From Planococcus beigongshangi (GTDB lineage: Bacteria > Bacillota > Bacilli > Bacillales_A > Planococcaceae), in contig NZ_JADHDU010000003.1 in NCBI RefSeq assembly GCF_016820495.1, positions 248,367-312,366 of the forward strand: a stretch of DNA of 64,000 bases, written 5' to 3'. The notes beneath the pieces are model-generated. The model made no database searches and was not told the origin of the DNA. It saw only the letters and a program-made list of their open reading frames with translations. Shown piece by piece: positions 16,581-24,346 of the stretch. Positions within the stretch are counted from its first letter, which is position 1, and every line of letters starts with the position of its first letter. The position numbers and the translations under genes were made by a program.

Positions 16581-17027
16581 ATGAAAAAGGTGAAGCTGGC
16601 GGATTGGGTGTTGGATGTGGACGCCGAAAAGACGCTCGATTACAATCGCAATAAATTGGACGTATGCGACTGCCTTTATTGTGAAAATTTCGCAGCAGTA
16701 ATTGAACAGAAGCACGCGTTGCTCCGGGGGACCCTCTTGGAAATCGGTATCGAAGCGACGAGGCCGAATCATGTTTCATATTTCCCGGGAAATAAAGCCG
16801 GACAGCATCTCGCGATCGGCAATTATCATATTTCCGGCATATTGTTGAAAGGCGAGTGGAGCACGATGGAAGACTGGCATGCGGGCAACACCGTTGAAGT
16901 GGACGGGATGCAAATCGGCCTGTCGACAGAAATGGAATTGCTGCCGGACGATTTTCCGGAACCGGTGATTCAGGTGAATTTTGAGTTGGTGATGGAGTGG
17001 GTGCTGGAGGAGGATCCGGGGGAATAA
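16581..17027 (+). CDS. Conserved hypothetical protein with CDCLYC motif
   Basis: 148 residues, soluble. Near residue 30 it carries CDCLYCENF, possibly a metal site, then a beta-rich body (GNYHISGILLKGEW). I recall similar Firmicutes proteins without a known function. ATG 16581 follows GGGAGATG. Divergent from the XRE gene. Confidence 0.55.
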   Translation: MKKVKLADWVLDVDAEKTLDYNRNKLDVCDCLYCENFAAVIEQKHALLRGTLLEIGIEATRPNHVSYFPGNKAGQHLAIGNYHISGILLKGEWSTMEDWHAGNTVEVDGMQIGLSTEMELLPDDFPEPVIQVNFELVMEWVLEEDPGE

Positions 17028-17086
17028 AGTGGTGGGCGGTTGGCGGTGCGCCCGCCATTTTTTATTTTTATATGTTGTACGATTCT

Positions 17087-17117
17087 TGTTCACCTTTTCC
17101 CGAGTTGAACGTTTATA
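17087..17117 (+). promoter_or_regulatory. Putative autoregulated ECF promoter, copy 1
   Basis: The 31-bp region shares TGTTCACCTTT, CCCGA and AACGTTT at identical spacing with 18809-18839. Read as GTTCAC-N16-CGTT it has the geometry of an ECF sigma promoter just upstream of the sigma gene. Confidence 0.55.
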
Positions 17118-17134
17118 TAGGGGGAGGCCGGTGA

Positions 17135-17638
17135 ATGGGCGATTTGATGATGGACCAAAAATTATATGATTACTTGAAAATCGTGAAATCCTATTTGATG
17201 AAAATGGGCGCTTCAAAAGAAGATGCAGAAGATATCGTTCAGGATACCGCGTATAAATTCATCCTTTACATAGATTCCATCAGCCACAAAAACGTTGAGA
17301 GCTGGCTGTTCCGCGTGGCGGTAAATGGTTATTACGATTTGTACCGAAAGCGGTCGCGGCGGCAGGCGATCGATTTGAAGTTTAATTCCCAGCAATTATT
17401 CGAGGAATTCACGCCGGAACAGGCGGTGCTGGATAATGAGCGAAAGCAGGACGTGGATAGTGTGCTGAAACAATTAAAGCCGAAGCATCAGCAGGTTTTG
17501 CTGATGAAATACAGCCTCGACCTCGCAATCCGGGAAATTGCGGAGCTGTATGAAATGAAGGAAGACTCGGTCAAAACGACGCTGTACCGGGCGCGCCAGG
17601 AATTTGTGAAAGAGTACAGGAGGCAGGGCTATGAGTGA
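17135..17638 (+). CDS. ECF-type RNA polymerase sigma factor
   Basis: 167 residues. Region 2 (ASKEDAEDIVQDTAYKFILY, VESWLFRVAVNGYYDLYRK) and region 4 (LKPKHQQVLLMKYSLDLAIR, EMKEDSVKTTLYRARQEF). It directs polymerase to stress promoters. The next gene, overlapping by 8 nt, encodes its membrane anti-sigma factor. Confidence 0.88.
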   Translation: MGDLMMDQKLYDYLKIVKSYLMKMGASKEDAEDIVQDTAYKFILYIDSISHKNVESWLFRVAVNGYYDLYRKRSRRQAIDLKFNSQQLFEEFTPEQAVLDNERKQDVDSVLKQLKPKHQQVLLMKYSLDLAIREIAELYEMKEDSVKTTLYRARQEFVKEYRRQGYE

Positions 17639-18569
17639 AAAAAATGAGTTGTTTCCGGGAGACGGCGATTTTTCGAAGTTGGTGAAGAAGGCGCGGAGGA
17701 AATCGTTGATCCGCACTACTTTGGTGTCGGTGATTGTGAGTTCGTTGCTGATATTTGGCCTCATGTGGCTGGGGACGTATCTGATGTATAAGAATATGGA
17801 GACTGAAATGGATTACTTCTACGCGACGGAATCCATCCGCGGTGCGAATGTGGAAACGGGCGGTTCCCATTATAATTACACGCCGTTTTCAGCTTCAGTT
17901 ATGACTTCTTCCACGAAATATGTGGCGGGCGTGCCGGTTCCGTGGGAGACGAAAAAAAAGAACTTTTCTATTTTCGGCGCCTCGCAGCCTGTACAGACCC
18001 CTTCCTATTCCGGAAGAGGATCGATTGAAGATGACCGTATGGTTATGTATTTCGAGGGAGAGCGGCTGATTGAATTTTATTCGCCTGAGCTCGATTACGA
18101 ATTCCTGCCGGATGAACGGTCGCTGTTGGAAGAAATCGATGGCAATAAAGTCGTGGAAATGGCTTTTTCGTTTGATGCAGCTTATGGACTGGAAGAAGTT
18201 GAGGAGCAGTTTGCCGAGCTGGCGGACTGGTATTGGGTGAATGTGAGCACCACTGCGGATCAAAGCGAAGAACAGCAGCCGGTTTACGGGTATGAAGCGT
18301 ACGGCTTTTTCCAGGGTCGTGATGTGAGGGAGTCGGCAGATATGTTTATCCGCCAGCTGGACTGGCTGCGGAATGAAAAAGGTGATTTTCAGCAGGAAGC
18401 TGGGCGGATTTATGATGTGATCGCTGGAGACGATTCGTCTGAAGTGGCGGTGGACGAATTGTCGATTTCCGGAGTCGTTGTCACCGGTTCTCCGGAAGAA
18501 TTGGAGGCATTTGCTGACTTTCCGATGGTGCGTGCCGCAGTTTTAGGTGCGACCACTGATAAATATTAA
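17631..18569 (+). CDS. Membrane anti-sigma factor (sigma regulator N/C domains)
   Basis: 312 residues: a cytoplasmic N-terminus that should hold the sigma factor (FSKLVKKARRKSLIR, about 14-28), a membrane helix (about 30-52), and a long extracytoplasmic domain ending in ISGVVVTGSPEELEAF. This matches the sigma-factor-regulator N-terminal and C-terminal family pair. Signal sensed unknown. Confidence 0.8.
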   Translation: MSEKNELFPGDGDFSKLVKKARRKSLIRTTLVSVIVSSLLIFGLMWLGTYLMYKNMETEMDYFYATESIRGANVETGGSHYNYTPFSASVMTSSTKYVAGVPVPWETKKKNFSIFGASQPVQTPSYSGRGSIEDDRMVMYFEGERLIEFYSPELDYEFLPDERSLLEEIDGNKVVEMAFSFDAAYGLEEVEEQFAELADWYWVNVSTTADQSEEQQPVYGYEAYGFFQGRDVRESADMFIRQLDWLRNEKGDFQQEAGRIYDVIAGDDSSEVAVDELSISGVVVTGSPEELEAFADFPMVRAAVLGATTDKY

Positions 18570-18588
18570 GGTTTTGAGGTTAATAGAG

Positions 18589-18619
18589 GCTTTTCGCACA
18601 GCGAAAAGCTTCTTTTTTT
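18589..18619 (+). terminator. Terminator built from a GCTTTTCGC palindrome (copy 5)
   Basis: Perfect 9-bp arms (18589-18609) around ACA followed by TCTTTTTTTG. Here the dispersed palindrome doubles as an intrinsic terminator for the sigma/anti-sigma operon. Confidence 0.75.
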
Positions 18620-18665
18620 GTTTTATGGGGTTGGGTGAGAGAGAGAAATGGACGGTTGGCGAGCT

Positions 18666-18782
18666 TGCGGGCGATTAAAAAATAATGCGGGCGATTAGAA
18701 AGATTTGCGGGCGTTTAATTCAGAATGCGGGCGATTAAATTAAAATGCGGGCGATTAAAAATATTTGCGGGCAATCAGCAAA
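18666..18782 (+). repeat. Phased repeat array D (6 units, exactly 20 bp)
   Basis: Core TGCGGGCGATTAAA at 18666, 18686, 18706, 18726, 18746 and 18766, with no deviation from 20 bp. It begins 47 bp after the terminator and ends 27 bp before the second ECF-type promoter. Confidence 0.9.
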
Positions 18783-18808
18783 AAAACGGCAAATCCGACT
18801 GGCCAGCC

Positions 18809-18839
18809 TGTTCACCTTTACCCGATGCAAACGTTTTAA
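18809..18839 (+). promoter_or_regulatory. Putative ECF promoter, copy 2
   Basis: Same conserved blocks and spacing as 17087-17117. It precedes the 59-residue truncated anti-sigma-like gene. Confidence 0.55.
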
Positions 18840-18858
18840 AGATGAAAGGGGCTAAAAA

Positions 18859-19038
18859 ATGGTGAGTGATACAGAAGTTCAATTAAAAAACGAGCAGTTC
18901 AGTTTATTGGTCAAGCGTGCGAGGCGACAAGCCCTGTTGAAGAGTATGCTGATTTCAGTGGGTACAAGTATAGTCTTTCATTGTTTGATTGGACGGAAAT
19001 TATTTAGACGCAGAGAGTCGGAGAAAGGGTGGAAATGA
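18859..19038 (+). CDS. Truncated anti-sigma-like microprotein
   Basis: 59 residues. FSLLVKRARRQALLKSMLIS aligns with FSKLVKKARRKSLIRTTLVS of the anti-sigma at 17631, including the start of the membrane helix, but the extracytoplasmic domain is absent and the protein ends in basic residues. AAAGGGG precedes the ATG. It may be a relic of duplication or a functional competitor for the sigma factor. Its stop overlaps the next start (ATGA). Confidence 0.6.
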   Translation: MVSDTEVQLKNEQFSLLVKRARRQALLKSMLISVGTSIVFHCLIGRKLFRRRESEKGWK

Positions 19039-19433
19039 TGTTGAAATCTAAAGGTGCGATGGTTGTGGGAAGTATGATTGGAATTTTTATCCTGGTTTAT
19101 GGAACGGCAATTTTGTTCCGTTTGCTTTTTGAATCGTATTTGTTTGATGGCGGATTGCCGAATTTGAATTACGGACTTTTGGCTTTACTATGTGCAATCC
19201 CTTTTGTGCTGATCGCCATTGTTGGGAAAAAAGATGCTGCAACAAGTTACAGCGTTATCAGCGCCGCGTTATTATTTTCTGTTTTATTCGTGCTGATTCA
19301 TCTTGTGCTGGTTGTGTCAGCGGGACCATTGGACGCCGCTGCAATTAGAAGGACGCTGGCCGTTTTCCCGGTAACAGCTTTGCTGCTCGTGGTGGTCCTG
19401 TATTTTACAGCTGGAAGAGAAAATATTGTTTAA
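19035..19433 (+). CDS. Four-helix membrane protein, unknown function
   Basis: 132 residues with four hydrophobic helices. ATG 19035 (or 19038) follows AAGGGTGG and overlaps the stop of the anti-sigma-like microprotein, so it should share the ECF-type promoter at 18809. No family recognised. Confidence 0.6.
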   Translation: MMLKSKGAMVVGSMIGIFILVYGTAILFRLLFESYLFDGGLPNLNYGLLALLCAIPFVLIAIVGKKDAATSYSVISAALLFSVLFVLIHLVLVVSAGPLDAAAIRRTLAVFPVTALLLVVVLYFTAGRENIV

Positions 19434-19585
19434 AAACGATCGAAGAAGGGCTCGGATTTTGAGCTCTTTTTTTAATTTCCTGAATACAATAAAAACTGTA
19501 TAGAGTTCTGGAAGCTCCTGCTATAATAAAGAAGAGATGGAAGGTATTACCTTCCGAATTTTGATAAAAGAGATGGGGAAAAGGT

Positions 19586-19969
19586 ATGGGGGATTCTAAG
19601 AAGAAATCACGGAATGACAGGTTTGCCATTTACATTTTGGCAGCAATAATATTCGGCGTTCTCATCTATTACAATTTTTTTCTGACACCCAAGAACTCCA
19701 TCGAATTACATCAGAAACTCCAATTTGCTGGTGATTTTGAAGAAGCACAAAAATATATACTGGAAGGCTATGAAGATAATTTCTCTGAAGATGATTTCGA
19801 TTTCATTCAGGAAAACACTGCAAATAGGGTAGGGCAGTTTTCGCTGTTTGAGTATAATGACAAATCTTATGTAATTATGACTTCGCCGGGAACCGAAAAA
19901 TTAAAAGTTTTGGATGTGGAAGAACTGCCGGAAGAAGCAAGAGATTTCTTTTGGGAATTTGGAAAATAA
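19586..19969 (+). CDS. Single-helix membrane protein, paralogue of the gene at 8555
   Basis: 127 residues with an N-terminal helix (about 12-32) and the same soluble domain as the protein at 8555-8944: TPKNSIELHQ, AQKYILEGYEDNFSEDDFDF, LFEYNDKSYVIMTSPGTEKL, EEARDFFWEF. GGGGAAAAGG precedes the ATG. Function unknown. Confidence 0.65.
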   Translation: MGDSKKKSRNDRFAIYILAAIIFGVLIYYNFFLTPKNSIELHQKLQFAGDFEEAQKYILEGYEDNFSEDDFDFIQENTANRVGQFSLFEYNDKSYVIMTSPGTEKLKVLDVEELPEEARDFFWEFGK

Positions 19970-20021
19970 AAACCGGCTTATTGATAAATTGAGCAAAAAT
20001 GACATCAAAGGGGAAACGAAA

Positions 20022-20261
20022 ATGATTGAAGAAATCTATGTAAATTACGGTGATATTGCCGCAACAATTATCCTATTGGGCACAATGGCAGTTCTCTTTT
20101 TCCTTTTCTTCAAAGTTATTAAGGCCTTCAAGCGGGATGCAAAAAAGGCAAATGAACGGCTGGAAAACGAGAAAGAAAATACGCTGCTGCTGCAAAAACG
20201 CATCGACGACTTGAATGAGCGGGTTGAGGTGATTGAGAAGAAGCTGAGTATGGGCGAGTAA
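20022..20261 (+). CDS. Membrane protein with coiled-coil tail (DUF4083-like)
   Basis: 79 residues: a membrane helix (about 10-32) and a long charged coiled coil (ANERLENEKENTLLLQKRID ... ERVEVIEKKL). ATG 20022 follows AAAGGGGAAA. It resembles the 46-residue protein at 4439. Probably co-transcribed with the gene at 19586. Confidence 0.6.
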   Translation: MIEEIYVNYGDIAATIILLGTMAVLFFLFFKVIKAFKRDAKKANERLENEKENTLLLQKRIDDLNERVEVIEKKLSMGE

Positions 20262-20279
20262 GGGTGAGTAAGGGAGGGG

Positions 20280-20307
20280 AACACCGCTGTGAGAGGGTGT
20301 TTTTTTC
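20280..20307 (+). terminator. Terminator after the gene at 20022
   Basis: Short stem AACACC / GGTGTT followed by seven T. Confidence 0.6.
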
Positions 20308-20419
20308 GTTCCTGCCGAAAAAAATATGCTCCGGCAGTGGAATATATTAGAATAGGGTAAACTGGCAGTGATGATTTTCCAACGGTTTCATCCCCAAATT
20401 CCAGAAATGAGGTGGCCAC

Positions 20420-20704
20420 ATGAAAAGAAAGGACTTGAAATTATTTACAAAAATTTCATTCTACATAGCACTTGCTGTGATTCTTCTATTGCCCATCTCG
20501 ATAATGTTGACATTAAATGGCTTGGCAATATTCATATTTCTGGCTTCTGTTTTCGGCATTCCTCTCAGCATCGTCTCAATGTTCAGCAAAGAAAATCTGG
20601 CAATGCGCATTTTTTCGCCGATCATCAATTTTGCACCGAGTATGCTTATCGGCTATGCACTTTTCATGGATTTCGTGGACGAATTTCTCCGCTCGCCGCC
20701 TTGA
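20420..20704 (+). CDS. Three-helix membrane protein, unknown function
   Basis: 94 residues, nearly all hydrophobic after a basic start (MKRKDLKLFTK). AATGAGGTGG precedes the ATG. Convergent with the gene at 20740. No family recognised. Confidence 0.55.
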   Translation: MKRKDLKLFTKISFYIALAVILLLPISIMLTLNGLAIFIFLASVFGIPLSIVSMFSKENLAMRIFSPIINFAPSMLIGYALFMDFVDEFLRSPP

Positions 20705-20739
20705 GGATAATATATGAAACGAATTTTCCTCGAAAAACC

Positions 20740-21297
20740 TCATTTTAACTTCTCCAGCAGAATCCGTCTTTCATTGATTTCCACTGAAAGCTCTTCAGCA
20801 TCCAATTGCATATCAGAAAGTTCCCTCAGCTCCTCCGCATCCAACTCAATCCGGCTGTGGCCGATTTTCGTATAAACAAAAGGCGCTGTTTTTTCGTACA
20901 TATAGATATCCCGCGGATCGCCGCTGTCCGGATGCAGGCCATTCAAATGGCCAATCACAACCAAAAGCTCTTCATTGCTGAAAAATTGCCTGCTGTGTTC
21001 ATCGTTGGCGTTCATTGCTATGTACAGAAAAGACACGAGAACCGAGAAAGGAATAAAAAATATCATCAGCGCAATGGAGATATACTTCATAGTGCGATTG
21101 GTTTTGAAGAAATTATAAATGCTGAAAAAGAATAGGGTTGTGAAGGCGATATCAGCATAGGGCAGCAGTAAGTCGAAATCATGATTGTTATAAATGAAAA
21201 GATGATTCTTGTCAGCCATCGCGAACAGCATGGCTAGCCTCGCGATGAAATAGACGGAAACTGCAGATGAAATTATTAGATTGAGTTTCTTTTTCAT
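20740..21297 (-). CDS. Membrane protein with soluble C-terminal domain
   Basis: 185 residues: three membrane helices (about 8-28, 45-65, 74-94), then an acidic region with LDAEELRELSDMQLDAEELS, which has an internal duplication of LDAEEL. Function unknown. Confidence 0.55.
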   Translation of the reverse strand: MKKKLNLIISSAVSVYFIARLAMLFAMADKNHLFIYNNHDFDLLLPYADIAFTTLFFFSIYNFFKTNRTMKYISIALMIFFIPFSVLVSFLYIAMNANDEHSRQFFSNEELLVVIGHLNGLHPDSGDPRDIYMYEKTAPFVYTKIGHSRIELDAEELRELSDMQLDAEELSVEINERRILLEKLK

Positions 21298-21578
21298 CTT
21301 ATGAGTCCACCTTTCCCATCAATCTTATAAGACGGTTCAGCAATAGGGATAGTTGCTTGTTTTTGTAAGCTCGAGGTTAGAAAACGAAGAGAATTATAGA
21401 TTTGGCATGTGGATCGGTGGCCGAATAAGGGTGATTTCTTATTAGGGAACAAGAAATAAGCAGCGGTCGGTAGTTTGTTTGCGCAGATTCAAATTTATTT
21501 GCGCTGACCCAATTTGAGCCGTCTTTCACCCGAATCTTCCCATCCGAATCAACCACTTCCGCCCCACCCAGCCTATCT

Positions 21579-21674
21579 AAACCCAAACCCAAACCCAAAC
21601 CCAAACCCAAACCCAAACCCAAACCCAAACCCAAACCCAAACCCAAACCCAAACCCAAACCCAAACCCAAACCC
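21579..21674. repeat. (AAACCC)16 perfect microsatellite
   Basis: Sixteen uninterrupted AAACCC hexamers; the minus strand is (GGGTTT)16. It can be read as Gly-Phe or Gly-Leu repeats on the minus strand but has no ribosome site, and I treat it as non-coding. It lies between two minus-strand genes, and the G-rich strand is the one that would be transcribed. Confidence 0.95.
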
Positions 21675-21683
21675 ATTAATATG

Positions 21684-21715
21684 AAAAAGCCTTAGCGGTC
21701 CAGCCGCTAAGGCTT
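21684..21715 (-). terminator. Strong minus-strand terminator beside the hexamer tract
   Basis: 12-bp stem AAGCCTTAGCGG / CCGCTAAGGCTT with loop TCCAG. The minus strand continues TTTTTCAT. It lies about 295 bp beyond the SDR gene, which already has a nearer terminator. Confidence 0.75.
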
Positions 21716-21730
21716 CCTTAAAACCATGGA

Positions 21731-21751
21731 GTTTTTCGCACAGCGAAAAAC
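21731..21751. repeat. GCTTTTCGC-type palindrome, copy 6 (GTTTTTCGC variant)
   Basis: Perfect 9-bp arms GTTTTTCGC / GCGAAAAAC around ACA. The compensating change on both arms keeps the hairpin intact. Confidence 0.75.
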
Positions 21752-21850
21752 ATCCGCTGTAGCTCTTGTAACTGGTCATGAGGGTGATCTATTTAGCGTC
21801 TGGATAACAATTTGAGCGAAAATGCCACATGGTTTTTCCAGTAAATTGGA

Positions 21851-21946
21851 TATACTATCCGGATTCATTGAAATACTATCCGCGTTTCGAAAATACTATC
21901 CGGAATCACTGAAATACTATCCGCATTCCCAAAATACTATCCAGAT
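21851..21946 (-). repeat. Phased repeat array E (5 units, 20-21 bp)
   Basis: TACTATCC cores at 21853, 21874, 21894, 21915 and 21935 (steps 21, 20, 21, 20). In the sense of the upstream SDR gene the core is GGATAGTATTT. It starts 15 bp beyond that gene's terminator. Confidence 0.88.
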
Positions 21947-21960
21947 GCGAAAAACGCCAT

Positions 21961-21993
21961 AAAAATACCCGCCCCACAATCTGTGGAACGGGC
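21961..21993 (-). terminator. Terminator after the SDR gene
   Basis: CCCG...CCACA / TGTGG...CGGG stem with TTTTT on the minus strand. Confidence 0.7.
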
Positions 21994-22009
21994 GCTATTA
22001 CTTTTCTAA

Positions 22010-22771
22010 TTAGAAAGCAGAAGTCCATCCTGCGTCGGCAACAATAACTGTACCGTTCACAAAGCTTGATTCGTCTGAAGCCAGGAATAACGCCACTTGT
22101 GCGATTTCTTCCGACTGGCCGACGCGCGGCATAACGCCTTGAACTGCTTGCAGACGGCCTGCGCCAAACTGGCTGACGTTTGTCATCGACGAAGAAATGT
22201 TTGTTGCGACGCCGCCTGGTGCGATGGCGTTGCAGCGGATGCCGGATTTCGCATACATGTAACCTGTGTTCTTCGTGAAACCAACGACCGCATGTTTTGA
22301 TGCTCCGTATGCAGCACCAGCGTGAGCGCCGTTCAATCCGCCTGTTGAAGCGGTGTTGACGATGACGCCTTTGCCTTTTTCAAGGAAAATCGGAATCGCT
22401 TTACGTGTCGCGCGCATGACGCCTTTCGTATTTACATCAAAAATCAGGTCCCATTTTTCATCCGTGATCTCGCCGGCCGGCTCAAAATTGTCCATGATGC
22501 CCGCATTGTTGACCAGAATGTCCAATGTGCCGAATTCATTTACTGCTGTATCAATCATATTGTCGATATCTTCCTGGCTCGTGACGTTCACTTTCACCGC
22601 TTTAGCTGATCCGCCGTTCGAGGAAATGCCTTGCACGACTGCTTCCGCGCCGTCCAGATTCATGTCCGCAACGACCACTTTCGCGCCTTCAGCCGCATAC
22701 AATTCCGCAATCGCCTTACCCATTCCGGATGCAGCTCCAGTAACTACCGCAACTTTACCTTCTAATCTCAT
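22010..22771 (-). CDS. SDR-family oxidoreductase
   Basis: 253 residues. The cofactor motif TGAASGMG near residue 13, NNAG near 88, the catalytic Ser in NTASTGG and YGASK (Tyr, Lys) define a classical short-chain dehydrogenase, similar to glucose-1-dehydrogenase or FabG-type enzymes. Substrate unknown. ATG 22771 follows GAGGAGG; the reading frame extends upstream without a ribosome site. Divergent from a TetR gene that probably represses it. Confidence 0.85.
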   Translation of the reverse strand: MRLEGKVAVVTGAASGMGKAIAELYAAEGAKVVVADMNLDGAEAVVQGISSNGGSAKAVKVNVTSQEDIDNMIDTAVNEFGTLDILVNNAGIMDNFEPAGEITDEKWDLIFDVNTKGVMRATRKAIPIFLEKGKGVIVNTASTGGLNGAHAGAAYGASKHAVVGFTKNTGYMYAKSGIRCNAIAPGGVATNISSSMTNVSQFGAGRLQAVQGVMPRVGQSEEIAQVALFLASDESSFVNGTVIVADAGWTSAF

Positions 22772-22813
22772 CAATAAAACCTCCTCATATTTAATGAACA
22801 AGTGTACAATAAA

Positions 22814-22844
22814 ATTATAATCCCTGAATGGAAGAACATTCAAC
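22814..22844 (-). promoter_or_regulatory. SDR promoter with candidate TetR operator
   Basis: Minus-strand TTGAAT (22844-22839) and TATAAT (22819-22814), 19 bp apart. The inverted repeat TGAATG-N6-CATTCA (22826-22843) overlaps the -35 region and spacer, a good place for the divergently encoded TetR protein. Confidence 0.45.
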
Positions 22845-22912
22845 AAACAAAAAAGTGCTAAGTGTTCGTTAATGTACAAAAAGTCAAAATATGTTCAATA
22901 AGGGGTGGGAAA

Positions 22913-23470
22913 ATGAAGACAGACCTGCGGATTTTCAAGACAAAAGAAGCTTTGCGGAATGCACTCATGCATTTATTGGAACAAAAGAGCTTGAACTCGA
23001 TTTCAGTAACGGAATTGTGCCAGCTGGCGAAGGTCAACCGGGGAACATTTTATGCGCATTACGGACAGGTTGAAAATCTGTTTGAGGAATACTTCAAAAC
23101 CATCATGGAAGACTTGGCCGATTCATATCAGGAACCGTATAAATATGTGCAGAATCTGCTTTCCAAGGATCTTAACCCTGCGACCATCCGTATTTTCCAT
23201 CATATTGAGAAATACCAGCCGTTCTACCACATCGTATTTTCGAAAACGGTGCCGCTGGCCTATTATTATCTTCTCTTCGACCACGTTCAAACACTCATCA
23301 AGGATGATGTCAGTGAACATTACGGCAACGGGATCGACATCGATATTTCGATGGTGAGCGCCTACCAGGCGAATGCCATTCTGGGCCTGGCAATCGAGTG
23401 GCATCGCCAGGATTTCAAGCAAAGCGCCGAAGATATGAATCAGCTGCTTGTGCGGGTTCTAAGTATATAG
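22913..23470 (+). CDS. TetR/AcrR-family regulator
   Basis: 185 residues. The N-terminal HTH is LNSISVTELCQLAKVNRGTF followed by YAHYGQVENLF. The C-terminal domain resembles the DhaS-type TetR C-terminal family. ATG 22913 follows AAGGGGTGGG. It most likely controls the divergent SDR gene in response to a small molecule. Confidence 0.85.
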   Translation: MKTDLRIFKTKEALRNALMHLLEQKSLNSISVTELCQLAKVNRGTFYAHYGQVENLFEEYFKTIMEDLADSYQEPYKYVQNLLSKDLNPATIRIFHHIEKYQPFYHIVFSKTVPLAYYYLLFDHVQTLIKDDVSEHYGNGIDIDISMVSAYQANAILGLAIEWHRQDFKQSAEDMNQLLVRVLSI

Positions 23471-23494
23471 ATGCAAGAGGAAAAGAGGGGTTAC

Positions 23495-24346
23495 ATGGAT
23501 AAAACGGAGCACGTTGCTTTATTGACAGCAGCGGAGCTGAAAGAGTTCCTGAAAAAAATCCATTCCGGTGTAGAAGGCTGGGAAGAAGAAAAGAGCGAGG
23601 TGATCATCGCATCGATGCTCGAACACATCGGCTCAAGCGACAGCCTCTTGCGTGACACTTATATCTACGGCACATTCTGCAACCTGGTTCTAGAAAAGCG
23701 GCTGGATGAAAGTTTACTGGGAGAAATGCTAGGAGCTTGTTTGACGGACAAACTGTTATTTCACGGCATTGGTGAGGTGGATACGGATTCGGTGTTTACG
23801 AGGTCGTTCACAACCTTGCTGATTGCGCTCATCCTTTACAGTGACAATGAATCGCATTTCCTTTCAGCGAAGACAGTATCGGAAGTGAAAGAGAAGTTGA
23901 TCGTTTATCTGGATGCCGAAAACGATCTGCGCGGTTTCGTGCCGGGCAAAGGCTGGGCCCATAGCATCGCTCATGCGGCGGATGCTTTTGATGAACTCGC
24001 AAAAAATCCATTTGCAGATATGGAAATGCAGGCGGAGCTTTTAGGTGCTCTATGGAATAAAGCATTTGTATCCGATTCCGTCTATCTCCATGATGAAGAA
24101 GAACGGATTCTGGTGCCGATTCTTGACATGTTGAACAGGGAACTGGACTTTGAAATTATCGAAAGTTTACTGCAGAAGTTGCCTGCGGACATACTTCAGC
24201 AAAAAGAATTTCTCCAAGAAGAGAATTACTGGTTCCTGATGGCCAATGCCAAAAAGTTTTTGAAGAGCTTCTATATGCAGATTGAGGGGAAAGATGAGTT
24301 GGGTAAAGTACAACAAACGATCAAAGAATGTCTAACGGCATTATAG
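23495..24346 (+). CDS. DUF2785 protein
   Basis: 283 residues, mainly helical, with SLLRDTYIYGTFCNLV, ENDLRGFVPGKGWAHSIAHA and a C-terminal FLKSFYMQIEG. This pattern is DUF2785, function unknown. ATG 23495 follows AGAGGGG. The 3' end overlaps the next gene by 19 nt. Confidence 0.75.
   Translation: MDKTEHVALLTAAELKEFLKKIHSGVEGWEEEKSEVIIASMLEHIGSSDSLLRDTYIYGTFCNLVLEKRLDESLLGEMLGACLTDKLLFHGIGEVDTDSVFTRSFTTLLIALILYSDNESHFLSAKTVSEVKEKLIVYLDAENDLRGFVPGKGWAHSIAHAADAFDELAKNPFADMEMQAELLGALWNKAFVSDSVYLHDEEERILVPILDMLNRELDFEIIESLLQKLPADILQQKEFLQEENYWFLMANAKKFLKSFYMQIEGKDELGKVQQTIKECLTAL

Noticed and set aside
21377-21779. Two minus-strand frames giving Gly-Leu or Gly-Phe repeats
   Set aside because: Pure products of the (AAACCC)16 tract, without ribosome sites or non-repetitive protein-like sequence.
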